Source: Candidatus Kapaibacterium sp. (GTDB lineage Bacteria; Bacteroidota; Ignavibacteria; Kapaibacteriales; UBA2268). Taken from it: DNA of 64,000 nt. The DNA lies in assembly GCA_937927515.1 (NCBI GenBank), contig CALBDO010000002.1, forward strand, positions 201,001 to 265,000, written 5' to 3'. Made by a program: the position numbers and the translations under genes. Under the pieces are notes generated by a model. It saw only the letters and a list, made by a program, of their open reading frames with translations. It ran no database searches and was not told where the DNA came from. Below are positions 8,605-18,179 of the stretch, in pieces; positions within the stretch are counted from its first letter, which is position 1; the number at the start of each line of letters is the position of its first letter.

Positions 8605-10659
8605 ATGGAAAACTCAAAACTTGATTTTCACATTAAGCTCGTAATAAGTGGTGAACGGCAATTTGAAAATGTGTTTCAATCCCTAACAAGAATGATTTTA
8701 GGCGACCCTTCAAAAATTGCTAAAGTTATTGTAAACGGAAGGCCAACCTACGATTTCTTGGTTTTTCGCGAAGGGAAGAAGCATCTTGTAGGTATGTTTG
8801 ATGAAATCAACAGTCTTGTATCATTCATTAAAGATGCTGCCGAGGGTGGTTCATCGGCAGAGATGGCTTTTGTGCTTATTGGTGAGCCCGGAAATGGAAA
8901 GACATTTTTTGTTGATTATTTAATGCAACTTTATCGGAACTTTGTTTCGAAACCTGAAAATAGAAGATATACCTTCAAGTTTAAGAATATAGAACAATTA
9001 GGAAGATATGGAAAAATCAAAGAGATTGAGTCGCAGACTTTCGAAGACCCTATGATTCTGGCAATGAACCTTTACGAGGAAAAGGAGAGAAACATAGAAT
9101 ACTTACAGAAACTTGGTGCCTCGGATGAGCAAATAACAAAGTTTTACAAACTATACAGACCACTTGGTGCTTGTACTTATTATATCTGGAATCAAATACG
9201 GGAATATTGTGATGGAGATATCAACAAAATGCTAGACTTCGTTGAAATTATTCCAGTACCAGTCTCTGAATCACGTGGTACCTTGACTGGGAAATATGCT
9301 GCAAAGGACAAAATTACCTCTTCGGCTGTAGATTTAATCGGTGAGGAATCAATCACAAGGCTCTTGAATATTGCTGATACAGACAATCCCTATCGTTTCG
9401 ACTTGCGTCGCGGTGCACTGGCACGTGTTGCTGGTGGGGGCATCCATTTCGCAGATGAAATCTTCAAAAATAAAAAGGACCTCATCCAAGTCTACCTCGG
9501 AGTAATACAAAATAGAACAATTGAAATCGAAGGCTTTAAATGGCCTCTCGACACCCTAATCATTGCAACAAGCAACAATAATGAATTTGCAAGATTTTTG
9601 GAAGAAAAAGAACAGGCACCAATTGTCGATAGATGCAGAGTGTGCTATATGTCGCACAATACCAACTACAAATTGCAAATGGAATTAACAAGATATGCAA
9701 TTGGAAGTTGGGAAAAAACAACATTTGCCGGGGAAAAATTACACATCGACCCAAATTTGGTTTATACAGCTTCTGTTGCTGTGATTCTGACAAGGATGCC
9801 GCGTTCAGAGAAATTAACACCAGTCGAAATGATGAAGCTTGCTGCTGGCGAAGTGGCAGGAGAAAAATCGTTGAAGACCTTGAGCGAGGTTATAAACGAA
9901 CTAAATGCCGACCCAGACATAACAAAGCGCTTTGGTCAAAAGGGGCTTGGGCACCGCAATCTCGGTAGAGCAATTCAAATACTTTTGGAACGAACGGAAA
10001 CTCAGGAAGGGAAATGTATGTATGCAGGGGATATCTTCCCAGCCCTCGAAACTGTTATCCTTGATTACGTCCAAGACCCAAACGATAGAATCAAGTATTT
10101 CAACGACTTGAAGCTTGCAAAGCAACTATATCGGCAAAATGTTTTGACTTCGATTTTCAATGCATATATGGACGAACCAGATGCAATCGAGCGCGACGTG
10201 ATGAACTATGTTAATATGATTATTGGCATCGACGCAAAAAATCTTGGCACTGATAAAATATGGACTTACCGAGACCCACGAACCGGGAAACTCGAGTCCT
10301 TGAAAATAGACGATTCCTTCATTAATGCTGTCGAAGAAAGGATGGGATTGAAAACTCGCGAACAAAAGCAAAGCTTCAGAACGACTATTATTAAAATCTA
10401 TGGTCAGAGAATTGTAAAGGACCCGAATTACAACTTTATGGACAATGCAGAATTGGTGAAAGCAGTTACTGATGTCCGCTTGAAGTCCGACATCTCTGGG
10501 GCTGGTAGCCTTGTCGGTGCTCTTTCCAATAGAACCAATGAAGAAAACCAACGATTGTATAATCGTATGATAGACACAATGATAAACAAGCTTGGTTATT
10601 GCCGAACTTGTGCCGAGAAAACTATTGAATATTTTTGTACACAAGAAGATGCAGCTTGA
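8605..10659 (+). CDS. prkA: PrkA-family serine protein kinase with AAA+ domain
   Basis: 684 aa. The N-terminal half is the PrkA AAA+ region: Walker A GEPGNGKT (93-100), the SRGTLTGKYAAKDKI stretch, and a Walker B/sensor block FADEIFKNKKDLIQVYLGVI with IIATSNNNEFARFLE. The C-terminal part matches the PrkA kinase-like domain. In Bacillus and E. coli (PrkA/YeaG) this protein is a stress- or starvation-linked kinase or ATPase. It is usually encoded beside a DUF444 protein (YeaH) and SpoVR; neither is here. Four bases separate its stop from the start of the nucleotidyltransferase gene, so they are probably co-transcribed. Length is slightly above the usual ~640 aa. Family call is firm; the phosphorylation target is unknown. 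Confidence 0.88.
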   Translation: MENSKLDFHIKLVISGERQFENVFQSLTRMILGDPSKIAKVIVNGRPTYDFLVFREGKKHLVGMFDEINSLVSFIKDAAEGGSSAEMAFVLIGEPGNGKTFFVDYLMQLYRNFVSKPENRRYTFKFKNIEQLGRYGKIKEIESQTFEDPMILAMNLYEEKERNIEYLQKLGASDEQITKFYKLYRPLGACTYYIWNQIREYCDGDINKMLDFVEIIPVPVSESRGTLTGKYAAKDKITSSAVDLIGEESITRLLNIADTDNPYRFDLRRGALARVAGGGIHFADEIFKNKKDLIQVYLGVIQNRTIEIEGFKWPLDTLIIATSNNNEFARFLEEKEQAPIVDRCRVCYMSHNTNYKLQMELTRYAIGSWEKTTFAGEKLHIDPNLVYTASVAVILTRMPRSEKLTPVEMMKLAAGEVAGEKSLKTLSEVINELNADPDITKRFGQKGLGHRNLGRAIQILLERTETQEGKCMYAGDIFPALETVILDYVQDPNDRIKYFNDLKLAKQLYRQNVLTSIFNAYMDEPDAIERDVMNYVNMIIGIDAKNLGTDKIWTYRDPRTGKLESLKIDDSFINAVEERMGLKTREQKQSFRTTIIKIYGQRIVKDPNYNFMDNAELVKAVTDVRLKSDISGAGSLVGALSNRTNEENQRLYNRMIDTMINKLGYCRTCAEKTIEYFCTQEDAA

Positions 10660-10663
10660 TTTT

Positions 10664-12229
10664 ATGGAAAATAAACTTCAAGAATCGTCTGAACCAAAAA
10701 AGAGAAAAAGAATTAAAAAATTTGAAACTATTTATCGAGCCTCTCCAGAATTAAAAATTGAAATTTCAGAGAAAAATATTCTTAAGATAGCAGAACTTGC
10801 AGCGCAACACAATTTTGAAATCTATTTAGTTGGCGGATATGTTCGTGATTATTTCCTTAAACGCAAGAAGAAAGATGCCGACTTTACTATCGTCGGCGAT
10901 GCCATCGAGTTTGCCAAAATTGTTGCAGAACACTTTCATTCAAAAGTTGTTGCATATCCCCGTTTTTTCACAGCAATGGTACCCATTGGTACATCTGAAT
11001 TCGAATTCGTAGGTACACGAAAGGAAGTATATCTCTCCAAAAGCAGAAAGCCGATTGTCTCTGTTGGTACATTGGAGGACGACTTAAAGCGAAGAGATTT
11101 TACTATCAATGCTTTGGCTGTATCTTTAAACCAAGAAACTTTTGGTAAATTAATCGACTTGTTCGATGGATATCAAGACTTGCAAAACAGATTGATACGC
11201 ACACCGCTCGACCCTCGGGCTACATTCGACGACGACCCACTAAGAATGCTACGAGCAGTTAGATTCTCTTCACAACTGGATTTTCAAATCGAGGAGTCTA
11301 CATTAGAAGCCATTAAAGAAATGAAAAATCGTATCGAAATTGTTTCGCAAGAGCGTATAACCGATGAACTAATGAAGATTATCGACTCTCCCATTCCCTC
11401 AAAAGGATTTGCCCTACTATTCACAACTGGCTTGTTGGAAAAAATTTTCCCAGAATTGTACGCCCTCTTTGGTGTGGAAACAATTGATGAAAATGGTGTT
11501 CAGTACTCGCATAAAGATGTATTCTTCCATAGTTTAAAAGTTTTAGATAAAGTTGCAGAGAATACAGACAACACTTGGCTACGATTCACTGCCTTGATAC
11601 ACGACATTGGAAAAGCAAAAACCAAGCGATTTATTCCTGGGGTAGGCTGGTCTTATCACGGACACGAAGAAATTGGAGCACGAATGATACCGAACATCTT
11701 TCGCCGTTTGAAGCTACCGATGGATAAAATCGAATATGTCGAAAAACTTGTCCGCTTGCACCAACGGCCAATGGCTCTGGTCGACGATGGAGTAACAGAC
11801 TCTGCTATCCGTAGGCTTGCAGCCTACGCTGGCGATGCACTCGAGGATTTATTTTTGCTTTGTCGATGCGATATAACCACAAACAACCCAAATTTAAACA
11901 AAAAGTATTTGAACAATTACACAAAAGTTTGGAAAAAAGTTCTGAAAGTACAAGAAAAAGACAAGCTCCGTCAATTTCAATCACCAGTCCGAGGCGAAGA
12001 AATCATGGAAATTTTTGGCTTACAACCATCTCCGGAAGTTGGAGTTATTAAAATTGCCATCGAAGAAGCTATCCTCGATGGTTTAATTCCGAACGAGTAC
12101 GAACAAGCCAAAAAATTCGTATTGGAAAGAAAAGAAGCGTGGAAAAAACTTTTGCAGACTATAGATGTACGAGAGATAAAGAAAGACAAAGACCTAATAA
12201 AGAAACTTTTTGATTACTCCATTGGGTGA
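10664..12229 (+). CDS. cca: CCA-adding enzyme / poly(A) polymerase family tRNA nucleotidyltransferase with HD domain
   Basis: 521 aa from ATG 10664; an ATG at 10649 is an alternative, and starts further upstream would overlap prkA. The class-II nucleotidyltransferase head shows YLVGGYVRDYFL and the metal-binding DADFTI motif, then KRRDFTINALAVSL and DPRATFDDDPLRMLRAVRFS (tRNA and primer recognition). An HD phosphohydrolase-type domain follows with ALIHDIGKAKTKRF and the HGHEEIG histidines. This architecture is usual for bacterial CCA-adding or A-adding enzymes, which repair and mature tRNA 3' ends. Both tRNAs in the window lack an encoded CCA, so such an enzyme is needed. Which nucleotides it adds cannot be told by eye. 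Confidence 0.88.
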   Translation: MENKLQESSEPKKRKRIKKFETIYRASPELKIEISEKNILKIAELAAQHNFEIYLVGGYVRDYFLKRKKKDADFTIVGDAIEFAKIVAEHFHSKVVAYPRFFTAMVPIGTSEFEFVGTRKEVYLSKSRKPIVSVGTLEDDLKRRDFTINALAVSLNQETFGKLIDLFDGYQDLQNRLIRTPLDPRATFDDDPLRMLRAVRFSSQLDFQIEESTLEAIKEMKNRIEIVSQERITDELMKIIDSPIPSKGFALLFTTGLLEKIFPELYALFGVETIDENGVQYSHKDVFFHSLKVLDKVAENTDNTWLRFTALIHDIGKAKTKRFIPGVGWSYHGHEEIGARMIPNIFRRLKLPMDKIEYVEKLVRLHQRPMALVDDGVTDSAIRRLAAYAGDALEDLFLLCRCDITTNNPNLNKKYLNNYTKVWKKVLKVQEKDKLRQFQSPVRGEEIMEIFGLQPSPEVGVIKIAIEEAILDGLIPNEYEQAKKFVLERKEAWKKLLQTIDVREIKKDKDLIKKLFDYSIG

Positions 12230-12294
12230 CCAAGAGAATACTTTGTAGAAAAGCACCATCCTATTTTGCTATCGGTGTCTAACAACCATAAAAA

Positions 12295-12326
12295 TTTGCA
12301 CATTCGAAATATTTTTTGTAATTTTG
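12295..12326 (+). promoter_or_regulatory. Bacteroidota-type promoter for tRNA-Lys
   Basis: TTTG at 12295-12298 and TAATTTTG at 12319-12326, separated by 20 bases, match the -33/-7 consensus (TTTG, TAnnTTTG) of the Bacteroidota primary sigma factor. The tRNA begins 4 bases after the -7 box, implying essentially no 5' leader. Confidence 0.55.
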
Positions 12327-12329
12327 AGT

Positions 12330-12403
12330 GCTCCTTTAGCTCAGTTGGCCAGAGCAGCTGACTCTTAATCAGCGGGTCGGGGGTTCGAGTCCCCCAAGGA
12401 GCA
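12330..12403 (+). tRNA. tRNA-Lys (anticodon CTT)
   Basis: Complete cloverleaf. The acceptor stem GCTCCTT pairs with AAGGAGC and is followed by discriminator A. The D-stem is GCTC/GAGC, the anticodon stem is GCTGA/TCAGC around loop CTCTTAA (anticodon CTT, reads AAG), and the T-arm is GGGGG TTCGAGT CCCCC. The 3' CCA is not encoded. Confidence 0.95.
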
Positions 12404-12555
12404 CTTTTAAAATGATTTAAGCTTCTTTCTTAATAAAGTTTGTTTCTCAATATTTAGGTAGTAAATTTCCGATTTAGTTAGAACAACAAGGATAAAGAAT
12501 TTTAAACACATTAACAAAATTAAGTGTTATCCTAACCCCACTTTTAGAGGAAAAA

Positions 12556-13296
12556 ATGGTGAAGACATCTCCCTATGATGCTGATTTTTACAAAGCAAGA
12601 ATTGATTCATTAAAATCTGCATCCCAAATTGTTCCATTTATTGTTAATCTGGTGAAACCTAAAAGTGTAGTCGATGTTGGCTGTGGAACAGGGGAATTTT
12701 TATCCGTTTTCGAAGAGATGGGTATACGAGATTATCTCGGAATCGACGGAAGTTGGGTTCTTAATCAAAGGTTGAGAATACCCAAAGATAAATTTTTGCC
12801 AATGAATCTTGAGGAACCGCAAGAATTGTCTAAAACTTTTGACTTAGCTATATCATTAGAAGTCGCCGAGCATCTATCAGCTGATGCTTCTGAAAAATTT
12901 GTGAAATTTTTAGTATCTCTTTCGGACTATGTGTTATTTTCCGCAGCTATTCCATTCCAAGGTGGTGTGAACCATATCAATGAACAATGGCCCGAATATT
13001 GGTTTCGACTTTTTAAAAAATATAATTACGTACCAATTGATATTTTCCGAAAAGAGTTCTGGAATAACGAAGATGTGGCTTTCTGGTATGCTCAAAATAC
13101 GTTTCTTTATGTTCATAATAATTTGGTAGATTCTAACCCTCTATTCGTTAAGAATCTGGTAAGCGAGAACTATATCAATGTGGTCCATCCTAAATTACTC
13201 CAGAAGGTGGTAGAGGAGCGAGATAAACTCTACAATACAATCCCATCTTTTATTAGGAAAATTTATTCTTTCATAAAAAAAATCAAAAAAAATTAG
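12556..13296 (+). CDS. SAM-dependent class I methyltransferase
   Basis: 246 aa, preceded by AGAGGA a few bases before the ATG. Motif I VDVGCGTGEFL (about 40-50) and an acidic end of the second strand (LGIDG) identify a Rossmann-type S-adenosylmethionine methyltransferase. DLAISLEVAEHL is the post-motif-II segment common to Methyltransf_23/11 proteins. The C-terminus ends in a lysine-rich tail. Such stand-alone enzymes often sit in glycan or cell-surface clusters, and exported-protein and glycosyltransferase genes follow here, but substrate is unknown. It is convergent with the lectin-like gene; only one base separates the stop codons. Confidence 0.8.
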   Translation: MVKTSPYDADFYKARIDSLKSASQIVPFIVNLVKPKSVVDVGCGTGEFLSVFEEMGIRDYLGIDGSWVLNQRLRIPKDKFLPMNLEEPQELSKTFDLAISLEVAEHLSADASEKFVKFLVSLSDYVLFSAAIPFQGGVNHINEQWPEYWFRLFKKYNYVPIDIFRKEFWNNEDVAFWYAQNTFLYVHNNLVDSNPLFVKNLVSENYINVVHPKLLQKVVEERDKLYNTIPSFIRKIYSFIKKIKKN

Positions 13297-13297
13297 A

Positions 13298-15076
13298 TTA
13301 ATTATTAACAATTATAAGGAAAGGATGAATTTCAGAGGAGAATGGTAAATAGAAAACTAAGATATAAACCCCATTTCCTAGCCCCTGATTTTCTATATAG
13401 AGATATTGATATAAGTTTTTAACAATTAGTAAATTTGTATCTAATTCATTACCACTGAAACTATAAATTTTAAAGAACATTGTCTCATTATTCCTAAAAA
13501 ACTTTGGAAGTATCAACTTTTTATTTTCAATTATAATATGGCTTACAAAGTCACTTGGAGAAATTTCCTTTTCCGAACTTGAATATATTTTTCTTGAGAA
13601 AGGACAAAAAGACCACGCAAGAATGTCGTGATTTTCATATGAACTTCCAGTTGCCGAGGTAAATCCAATGAAAGCCCCTTCGCCATCTTCAAGACTTAAT
13701 TCCGAGGCAAGGTCGAATCCATTTACTACCAATTTGGGGTCGGTAAAATTTTCTACTGTATCCAACCACACACTCAAACTTTTGTTGAAATGGTCATATC
13801 GTATCATTGCATAGTAGACTGTACTATCGGTTTTTAAAGGGGGTATCTTCGTAGTTTGCCCACGAATGTAGGGTAAAATATGCTTTGATGAATTTGGATT
13901 AATCCCATTGGAAAGTACAGCAATATGATTATCATTAGGGTCATAGTAATTTTCGATTTGGGTAGAATCATTAGCATAGGTATCAAATTCGATAGCAACA
14001 GAATTAGGTATCCCATCGTAACCGATTCCACCACCGAGATTGCCAAGTGCAAAATTGGATGAATTTTGAATAACAAAAGCAATACCATCGGCACCCGGGA
14101 AATGTTCCTCTTTGTGGTTTGGATTACATCCTTCGGAGATACGAAAACGAAAAGTAGTTTCGAAACCAAAAGCAACCGGGACTAGATGCCCTGTCCAAAC
14201 TGCACCAACTTGATTTTTTGTAGCGAACGTGAGTCGAATAGCATTGTTGTAAATACCTGCATTATTTAGCAAACGAAATGATGGTATTGGTTGAAAGCTT
14301 GTATAAGAAAAGGACATAGGACCACACGAGAGACATTCGTTTCTGACCTCGTCATCGGTCAATGCTCTTTTGAAGATTTTAACTTCATCAATTGCACCAG
14401 TGAAACGAGCAGAAGTGCGCTCCTCCCCTTCGTAATTCCACCAGCTTCTACATAAAGCAAAATGCTCCATCGAGTATTGGACTTTTTTTATTATTGAACC
14501 AATTAGCACACCATTTATATATCCTTTTAAAACACTATCTTGAAACACCATAACATAACACACCCAATGCTTTCTAAATGCAAGCTCAAATGGTGCAATT
14601 AAAACATTAGTCCTGTGCCTATAACCATTTACTGCAAATTGAAGTAATAACTGAAAAACTCCATTAAATTGGTCATAATGATTCTGTATCCCTAGCCAAT
14701 ATCTTTCGAGATGACCGAAGAATAAATATGCATCACCATAGCTATAAGAAAAGTCTTCTTCGTACACCCACATTGAAATAGTAAACTCTTTCAATTCATG
14801 CAAGTCAATAGGAGGCAACAATATATGGTCGCCTATGTTGGCAGGGTTATCGTCTGCTCGCATATAGTAGCCTTTGCCTTGAAAATGGAGGGCATTGCCA
14901 ACAACTCCCGGCACAATAGTGGGATTGTTCATCTTTACGCCATCGTAGCCGTTCCCAGTTACATCGCGAGCAGTGCCGTCGTCGAAACTCCAATGTGCAA
15001 GCAAATCATCTGCTGATGACAATTTAAGTGTCGATATGCAAAGTAAAAGGAATATCGATGTAAATACTTTTGTCAT
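13298..15076 (-). CDS. Exported protein with LamG-like and L-type lectin-like domains
   Basis: 592 aa from ATG 15076 (a GTG at 15097 is in frame but gives a poorer signal peptide). After the signal peptide, residues about 22-245 form a LamG/jelly-roll domain (LLAHWSFDDGTARDVTGNGY, EFTISMWVYEED, AIDEVKIFKRALTDDEV), a common glycan- or protein-binding sandwich. Residues about 265-485 look like a legume-lectin-type beta-sandwich (GADGIAFVIQNSS, NSVAIEFDTY, ILAWSFCPF). The last about 75 residues could be a degenerate T9SS sorting domain (FKIYSFSGNEL, LGNGVYILVFYLP). It is probably a surface protein binding polysaccharide. No hydrolase motif is seen. A -7 box lies 22 bases upstream of the chosen ATG. 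Confidence 0.75.
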   Translation of the reverse strand: MTKVFTSIFLLLCISTLKLSSADDLLAHWSFDDGTARDVTGNGYDGVKMNNPTIVPGVVGNALHFQGKGYYMRADDNPANIGDHILLPPIDLHELKEFTISMWVYEEDFSYSYGDAYLFFGHLERYWLGIQNHYDQFNGVFQLLLQFAVNGYRHRTNVLIAPFELAFRKHWVCYVMVFQDSVLKGYINGVLIGSIIKKVQYSMEHFALCRSWWNYEGEERTSARFTGAIDEVKIFKRALTDDEVRNECLSCGPMSFSYTSFQPIPSFRLLNNAGIYNNAIRLTFATKNQVGAVWTGHLVPVAFGFETTFRFRISEGCNPNHKEEHFPGADGIAFVIQNSSNFALGNLGGGIGYDGIPNSVAIEFDTYANDSTQIENYYDPNDNHIAVLSNGINPNSSKHILPYIRGQTTKIPPLKTDSTVYYAMIRYDHFNKSLSVWLDTVENFTDPKLVVNGFDLASELSLEDGEGAFIGFTSATGSSYENHDILAWSFCPFSRKIYSSSEKEISPSDFVSHIIIENKKLILPKFFRNNETMFFKIYSFSGNELDTNLLIVKNLYQYLYIENQGLGNGVYILVFYLPFSSEIHPFLIIVNN

Positions 15077-15098
15077 ATTACTTTTCCGATATTTCACA

Positions 15099-15106
15099 CA
15101 AAACTA
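15099..15106 (-). promoter_or_regulatory. Candidate -7 box (TAGTTTTG) for the LamG/lectin gene
   Basis: TAGTTTTG on the minus strand fits TAnnTTTG and ends 22 bases before ATG 15076, the same spacing as at several other genes here. It supports 15076 rather than 15097 as the start. Confidence 0.4.
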
Positions 15107-15357
15107 CAAACTTTTTTCACGTATAAAATTGTTTCTACCTCTTATGACTAAATTAGAGAAAAACAAGTATCGTTTTATATAGATACAAAAAAAGTTATTA
15201 AGTAGGAAACAACCTTAGTTTTGCTTCAACTTTAAGTGGAGTTAAGGTTTAAATGAATTATAATACATTTATTGCTTTGAGTGGACTTTCAATGCCGTGT
15301 TTTTAGATGCGCTCAAAGGGAAATTATTTATCTCATATTAAAATCATAACACTTAAA

Positions 15358-16719
15358 TTATTTAAATTCTGCCTTTGTGATGGAGCCAGTTTTTAGATCG
15401 ATTGTAAATTCATAATCATCTGGGGGTAAATCTTTGAGCATACCCTCGAGAATTGGAAATAAATGAGTAATACTTGGAGTATTGTCAATGATTTCTTTAA
15501 TATTTTCCAAGTTAATTTGCGTGCCGTCATTAAAAAACTGATTTTCATTGCCGTGCAAGTACCCCAAATAAGTCTCTACAATAAAGTTTGCTACTTTGGA
15601 CACATTGGCTTTGGGTAAGCCTACTTGTTTCAATAAATTTTCAATCATGCTTGATAAATTGTTCGTTAGGTGCTTTTTTGCATAAGTTTGAAAGTCGAGT
15701 CCGTTGAAGTTAAAGTTTACTTCAGTGATTTTTTCGGAACGAACCTCGGCAATTCCATTTCTTCTAATGTTTACTCTACGAATTACACAGGGCCAAGTAA
15801 CTATAGAACTTGTCATTACATCGATAATCATTCCCTTTTCTGTCGCCAGCAGGCGTGCGTCGTGGGCATGGTTGTGTCCAGTAAATACCATATTCAATCC
15901 AAACTCTGCAAAAGTAGCACAAAGTTCTTCCCAATTATGCACGAGGTAATCTGGAAACAACAGACTCTGCCCGATAAAATGTTCGACAAGATTATGATGC
16001 ATCATTGCAAGCATGAACTTACCTTTGCCACGACCTTCGGCTAATTTTTCCTTCAACCACTGTAGTGTTTCGATGCTAAACCTACCACCAGTGATGGCTT
16101 CTGGGCTACCATCGTTTTCCCTCCACCTACAAGCATCGAGGCAAAAGAGCCAGACCCCAGGTACTGGCTCGACAATGTAACTTAAGGAGCCGTTTGGGTC
16201 GCTCGATATTGCTTCGCTATATCCAAATTCGGCATAAATATTTTTGAATTCCTCGGCTGTTACGGTTGGAACCCGAAGGGTTTTGCTTTCGCTGTAGGAC
16301 AAAGATTGTGGGTTGTTTATATCGTGGTTGCCTGGAATAACGTAAACCTTTTTGCCATGACTTTCCAAAAGCCGAAGATATTTTGCCATCAGCAAATGAT
16401 TTTGCAATTCACCATCTTTGGTTAAATCCCCTGGGACCAAAACAATTTGCGAATAATCCTTTGATATCATATTGACAACTGCCCGAAGTATCGCTTCGCT
16501 TTCAACAAGCATCTTTCGGTCGGAAAGTAAATACTTGGCAAAATCTTCTCCAGAAGTTCCAAGAGTCGTGTCGTATAGGTGTGGGTCGGAGAAAATAGAA
16601 ATAGATAAAAGCAACTCATTCCCAGTCGATTCGAATGATTTGGCAACTCGAAAGCTTAGAATTGAAATTATCACTAAAAGCAAATAGATTTTGATTTGTT
16701 TGGAAAAATAGGGTAACAT
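15358..16719 (-). CDS. Exported calcineurin-like metallophosphoesterase
   Basis: 453 aa with an N-terminal hydrophobic signal (about residues 8-27). All dinuclear-metal motifs of the metallophosphoesterase fold are present in order: SDPHL (DxH), VPGDLTKDGE (GDxxxxG-like), IPGNHDIN (GNHD/E), MMHHNLVEHF (H) and FTGHNHAHD (GHxH). Together these bind two metal ions and cleave phosphate esters or diesters. The closest known relatives by motif are CpdA-like phosphodiesterases and exported phosphoesterases, but the substrate is not deducible. The C-terminal 110 residues are a helical extension of unknown role. It is flanked by long AT-rich intergenic stretches and is probably monocistronic. Confidence 0.85.
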   Translation of the reverse strand: MLPYFSKQIKIYLLLVIISILSFRVAKSFESTGNELLLSISIFSDPHLYDTTLGTSGEDFAKYLLSDRKMLVESEAILRAVVNMISKDYSQIVLVPGDLTKDGELQNHLLMAKYLRLLESHGKKVYVIPGNHDINNPQSLSYSESKTLRVPTVTAEEFKNIYAEFGYSEAISSDPNGSLSYIVEPVPGVWLFCLDACRWRENDGSPEAITGGRFSIETLQWLKEKLAEGRGKGKFMLAMMHHNLVEHFIGQSLLFPDYLVHNWEELCATFAEFGLNMVFTGHNHAHDARLLATEKGMIIDVMTSSIVTWPCVIRRVNIRRNGIAEVRSEKITEVNFNFNGLDFQTYAKKHLTNNLSSMIENLLKQVGLPKANVSKVANFIVETYLGYLHGNENQFFNDGTQINLENIKEIIDNTPSITHLFPILEGMLKDLPPDDYEFTIDLKTGSITKAEFK

Positions 16720-17003
16720 AAACTTTTAATGAGTTGTTGAACAAGTAATTACAAAATTGGAATGTGGAAATTAGGATTTCATTTGGGCTATATAAATTTT
16801 TTATTAAACGCTAAATCAATTTTTAACCTATTCTTTGTAAATAATTCTTTAATGAAATCATTTGTGTTTTAGCGAAGGACAATATTTCTTAAAAATTTAA
16901 TCATCTTTCAGAACAAAATTCTGAATATTAATTAAAAAAAAACTTCAAGCAAAAAATTTCTTAACAACCTATCGCAAATTTTGTATTTATTATTTGGGTG
17001 ATT

Positions 17004-18179
17004 ATGAATATTGCAATATTTGCTGGAGCATTGAATGAGCATCAAGATGGGGTAACAAGAGTCCTCCATCGTCACATCCGATATTATAAAAGAATGGGAT
17101 ATCGAATGCACTTTTTTACACCGTCTTACAACGAAGGGAATAAGCTCGAAAATGTTACAAAAATAGGCTCTATCCCCTTTCCTTTATATTCAGATTATAA
17201 GCTATCTTTGCCGTTAAGGAGGAAGATAACACGAGCAATGGAGAAATTATCGCCAGATTTGGTTTTCATTCATAGCCCCTGCACACTGGGTTTAACTGCG
17301 ACTAAAGCCGCAGAGGAATTAAATATCCCAGTTGTTGCAGAGTACCATACGCACTTTCCTACTTATCTATCTTATTATAAAATCTCATTCTTGGAGCGAT
17401 TTGTATGGCAATACATGAGATATTTATACTCCAAGTGTGAGCTTGTTTTTGTCCCATCTAAATCTGTTGAAAAGAACTTAAATGAAAATGGCATATTAAA
17501 TACTGTGTTTATCCCTCATGGTGTTGATAATGATGTTTTTAATCCAAATTTTTTCAACGCTGAGTTTAAAAGTAAGCTTGGCGTAGAAGGCAAGAAAATA
17601 GTACTTTTCGTTGGAAGGATAGTTAAAGAGAAAAACATAGATGTACTTGTTCAAGCAGTGGAGCTACTAGCAAAGCGAGAGGATTTTGTTTTGGTCGTTG
17701 CTGGTGGTGGACCATATTTAAAGTATTACCAAGCAAAGACGAGGAATGCCATATTTCTGGGTCATTTAAATACAAAAGAGCTTGCACAAGTTTACGCTTC
17801 GAGCGACATTTTCGTCTTCCCTTCGGTAACAGAAACATTCGGAAACGTCATTTTAGAAGCGATGGCAAGCGGGCTACCACCTATCGTTGCCAATTCTTTT
17901 GGAGCATCTGAACTTATAAGCAATTTTGAAAATGGTATTTTAGCTACTCCCAACTCTGCAGAGGACCTGGCTCGAGCCATCGAACTTCTGCTTGATGATG
18001 ATACACTCCGAAGAAAAATTGCTCAAAACGCTTACGAATTTGCTCTGAGCTACTCTTGGGAAAACATACTTAATATTTATAACAACTATTTGTTAAATTC
18101 ACAAAAGAAAGCAACGCTAAATTTGGTAAATACTCCCATCGAGCAAAATTCAGTTGCAGTAAAAGAGCATTCATATTGA
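17004..18179 (+). CDS. Glycosyltransferase family 4 (GT-B fold)
   Basis: 391 aa from ATG 17004 (a GTG six bases earlier is in frame). The N-terminal Rossmann half carries IAIFAGALNEHQDGVTRVLH; a canonical GT4 acceptor region YHTHFPTYLSYY follows. The C-terminal nucleotide-sugar half has FVGRIVKEKNIDVLVQA and the EX7E donor motif VTETFGNVILEAMASGLPPI. The closest recognisable relatives are GDP-mannose-dependent alpha-mannosyltransferases (MgtA/PimB-like) that glycosylate lipids or polysaccharides at the cytoplasmic membrane. Donor and acceptor are inferred only. No partner genes are adjacent. Confidence 0.85.
   Translation: MNIAIFAGALNEHQDGVTRVLHRHIRYYKRMGYRMHFFTPSYNEGNKLENVTKIGSIPFPLYSDYKLSLPLRRKITRAMEKLSPDLVFIHSPCTLGLTATKAAEELNIPVVAEYHTHFPTYLSYYKISFLERFVWQYMRYLYSKCELVFVPSKSVEKNLNENGILNTVFIPHGVDNDVFNPNFFNAEFKSKLGVEGKKIVLFVGRIVKEKNIDVLVQAVELLAKREDFVLVVAGGGPYLKYYQAKTRNAIFLGHLNTKELAQVYASSDIFVFPSVTETFGNVILEAMASGLPPIVANSFGASELISNFENGILATPNSAEDLARAIELLLDDDTLRRKIAQNAYEFALSYSWENILNIYNNYLLNSQKKATLNLVNTPIEQNSVAVKEHSY

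Noticed and set aside
10126-10644. A 172-residue reading frame antisense to prkA
   Set aside because: It is fully inside prkA on the opposite strand, has no recognisable domain and no ribosome-binding site; the sense frame is a well-conserved family.
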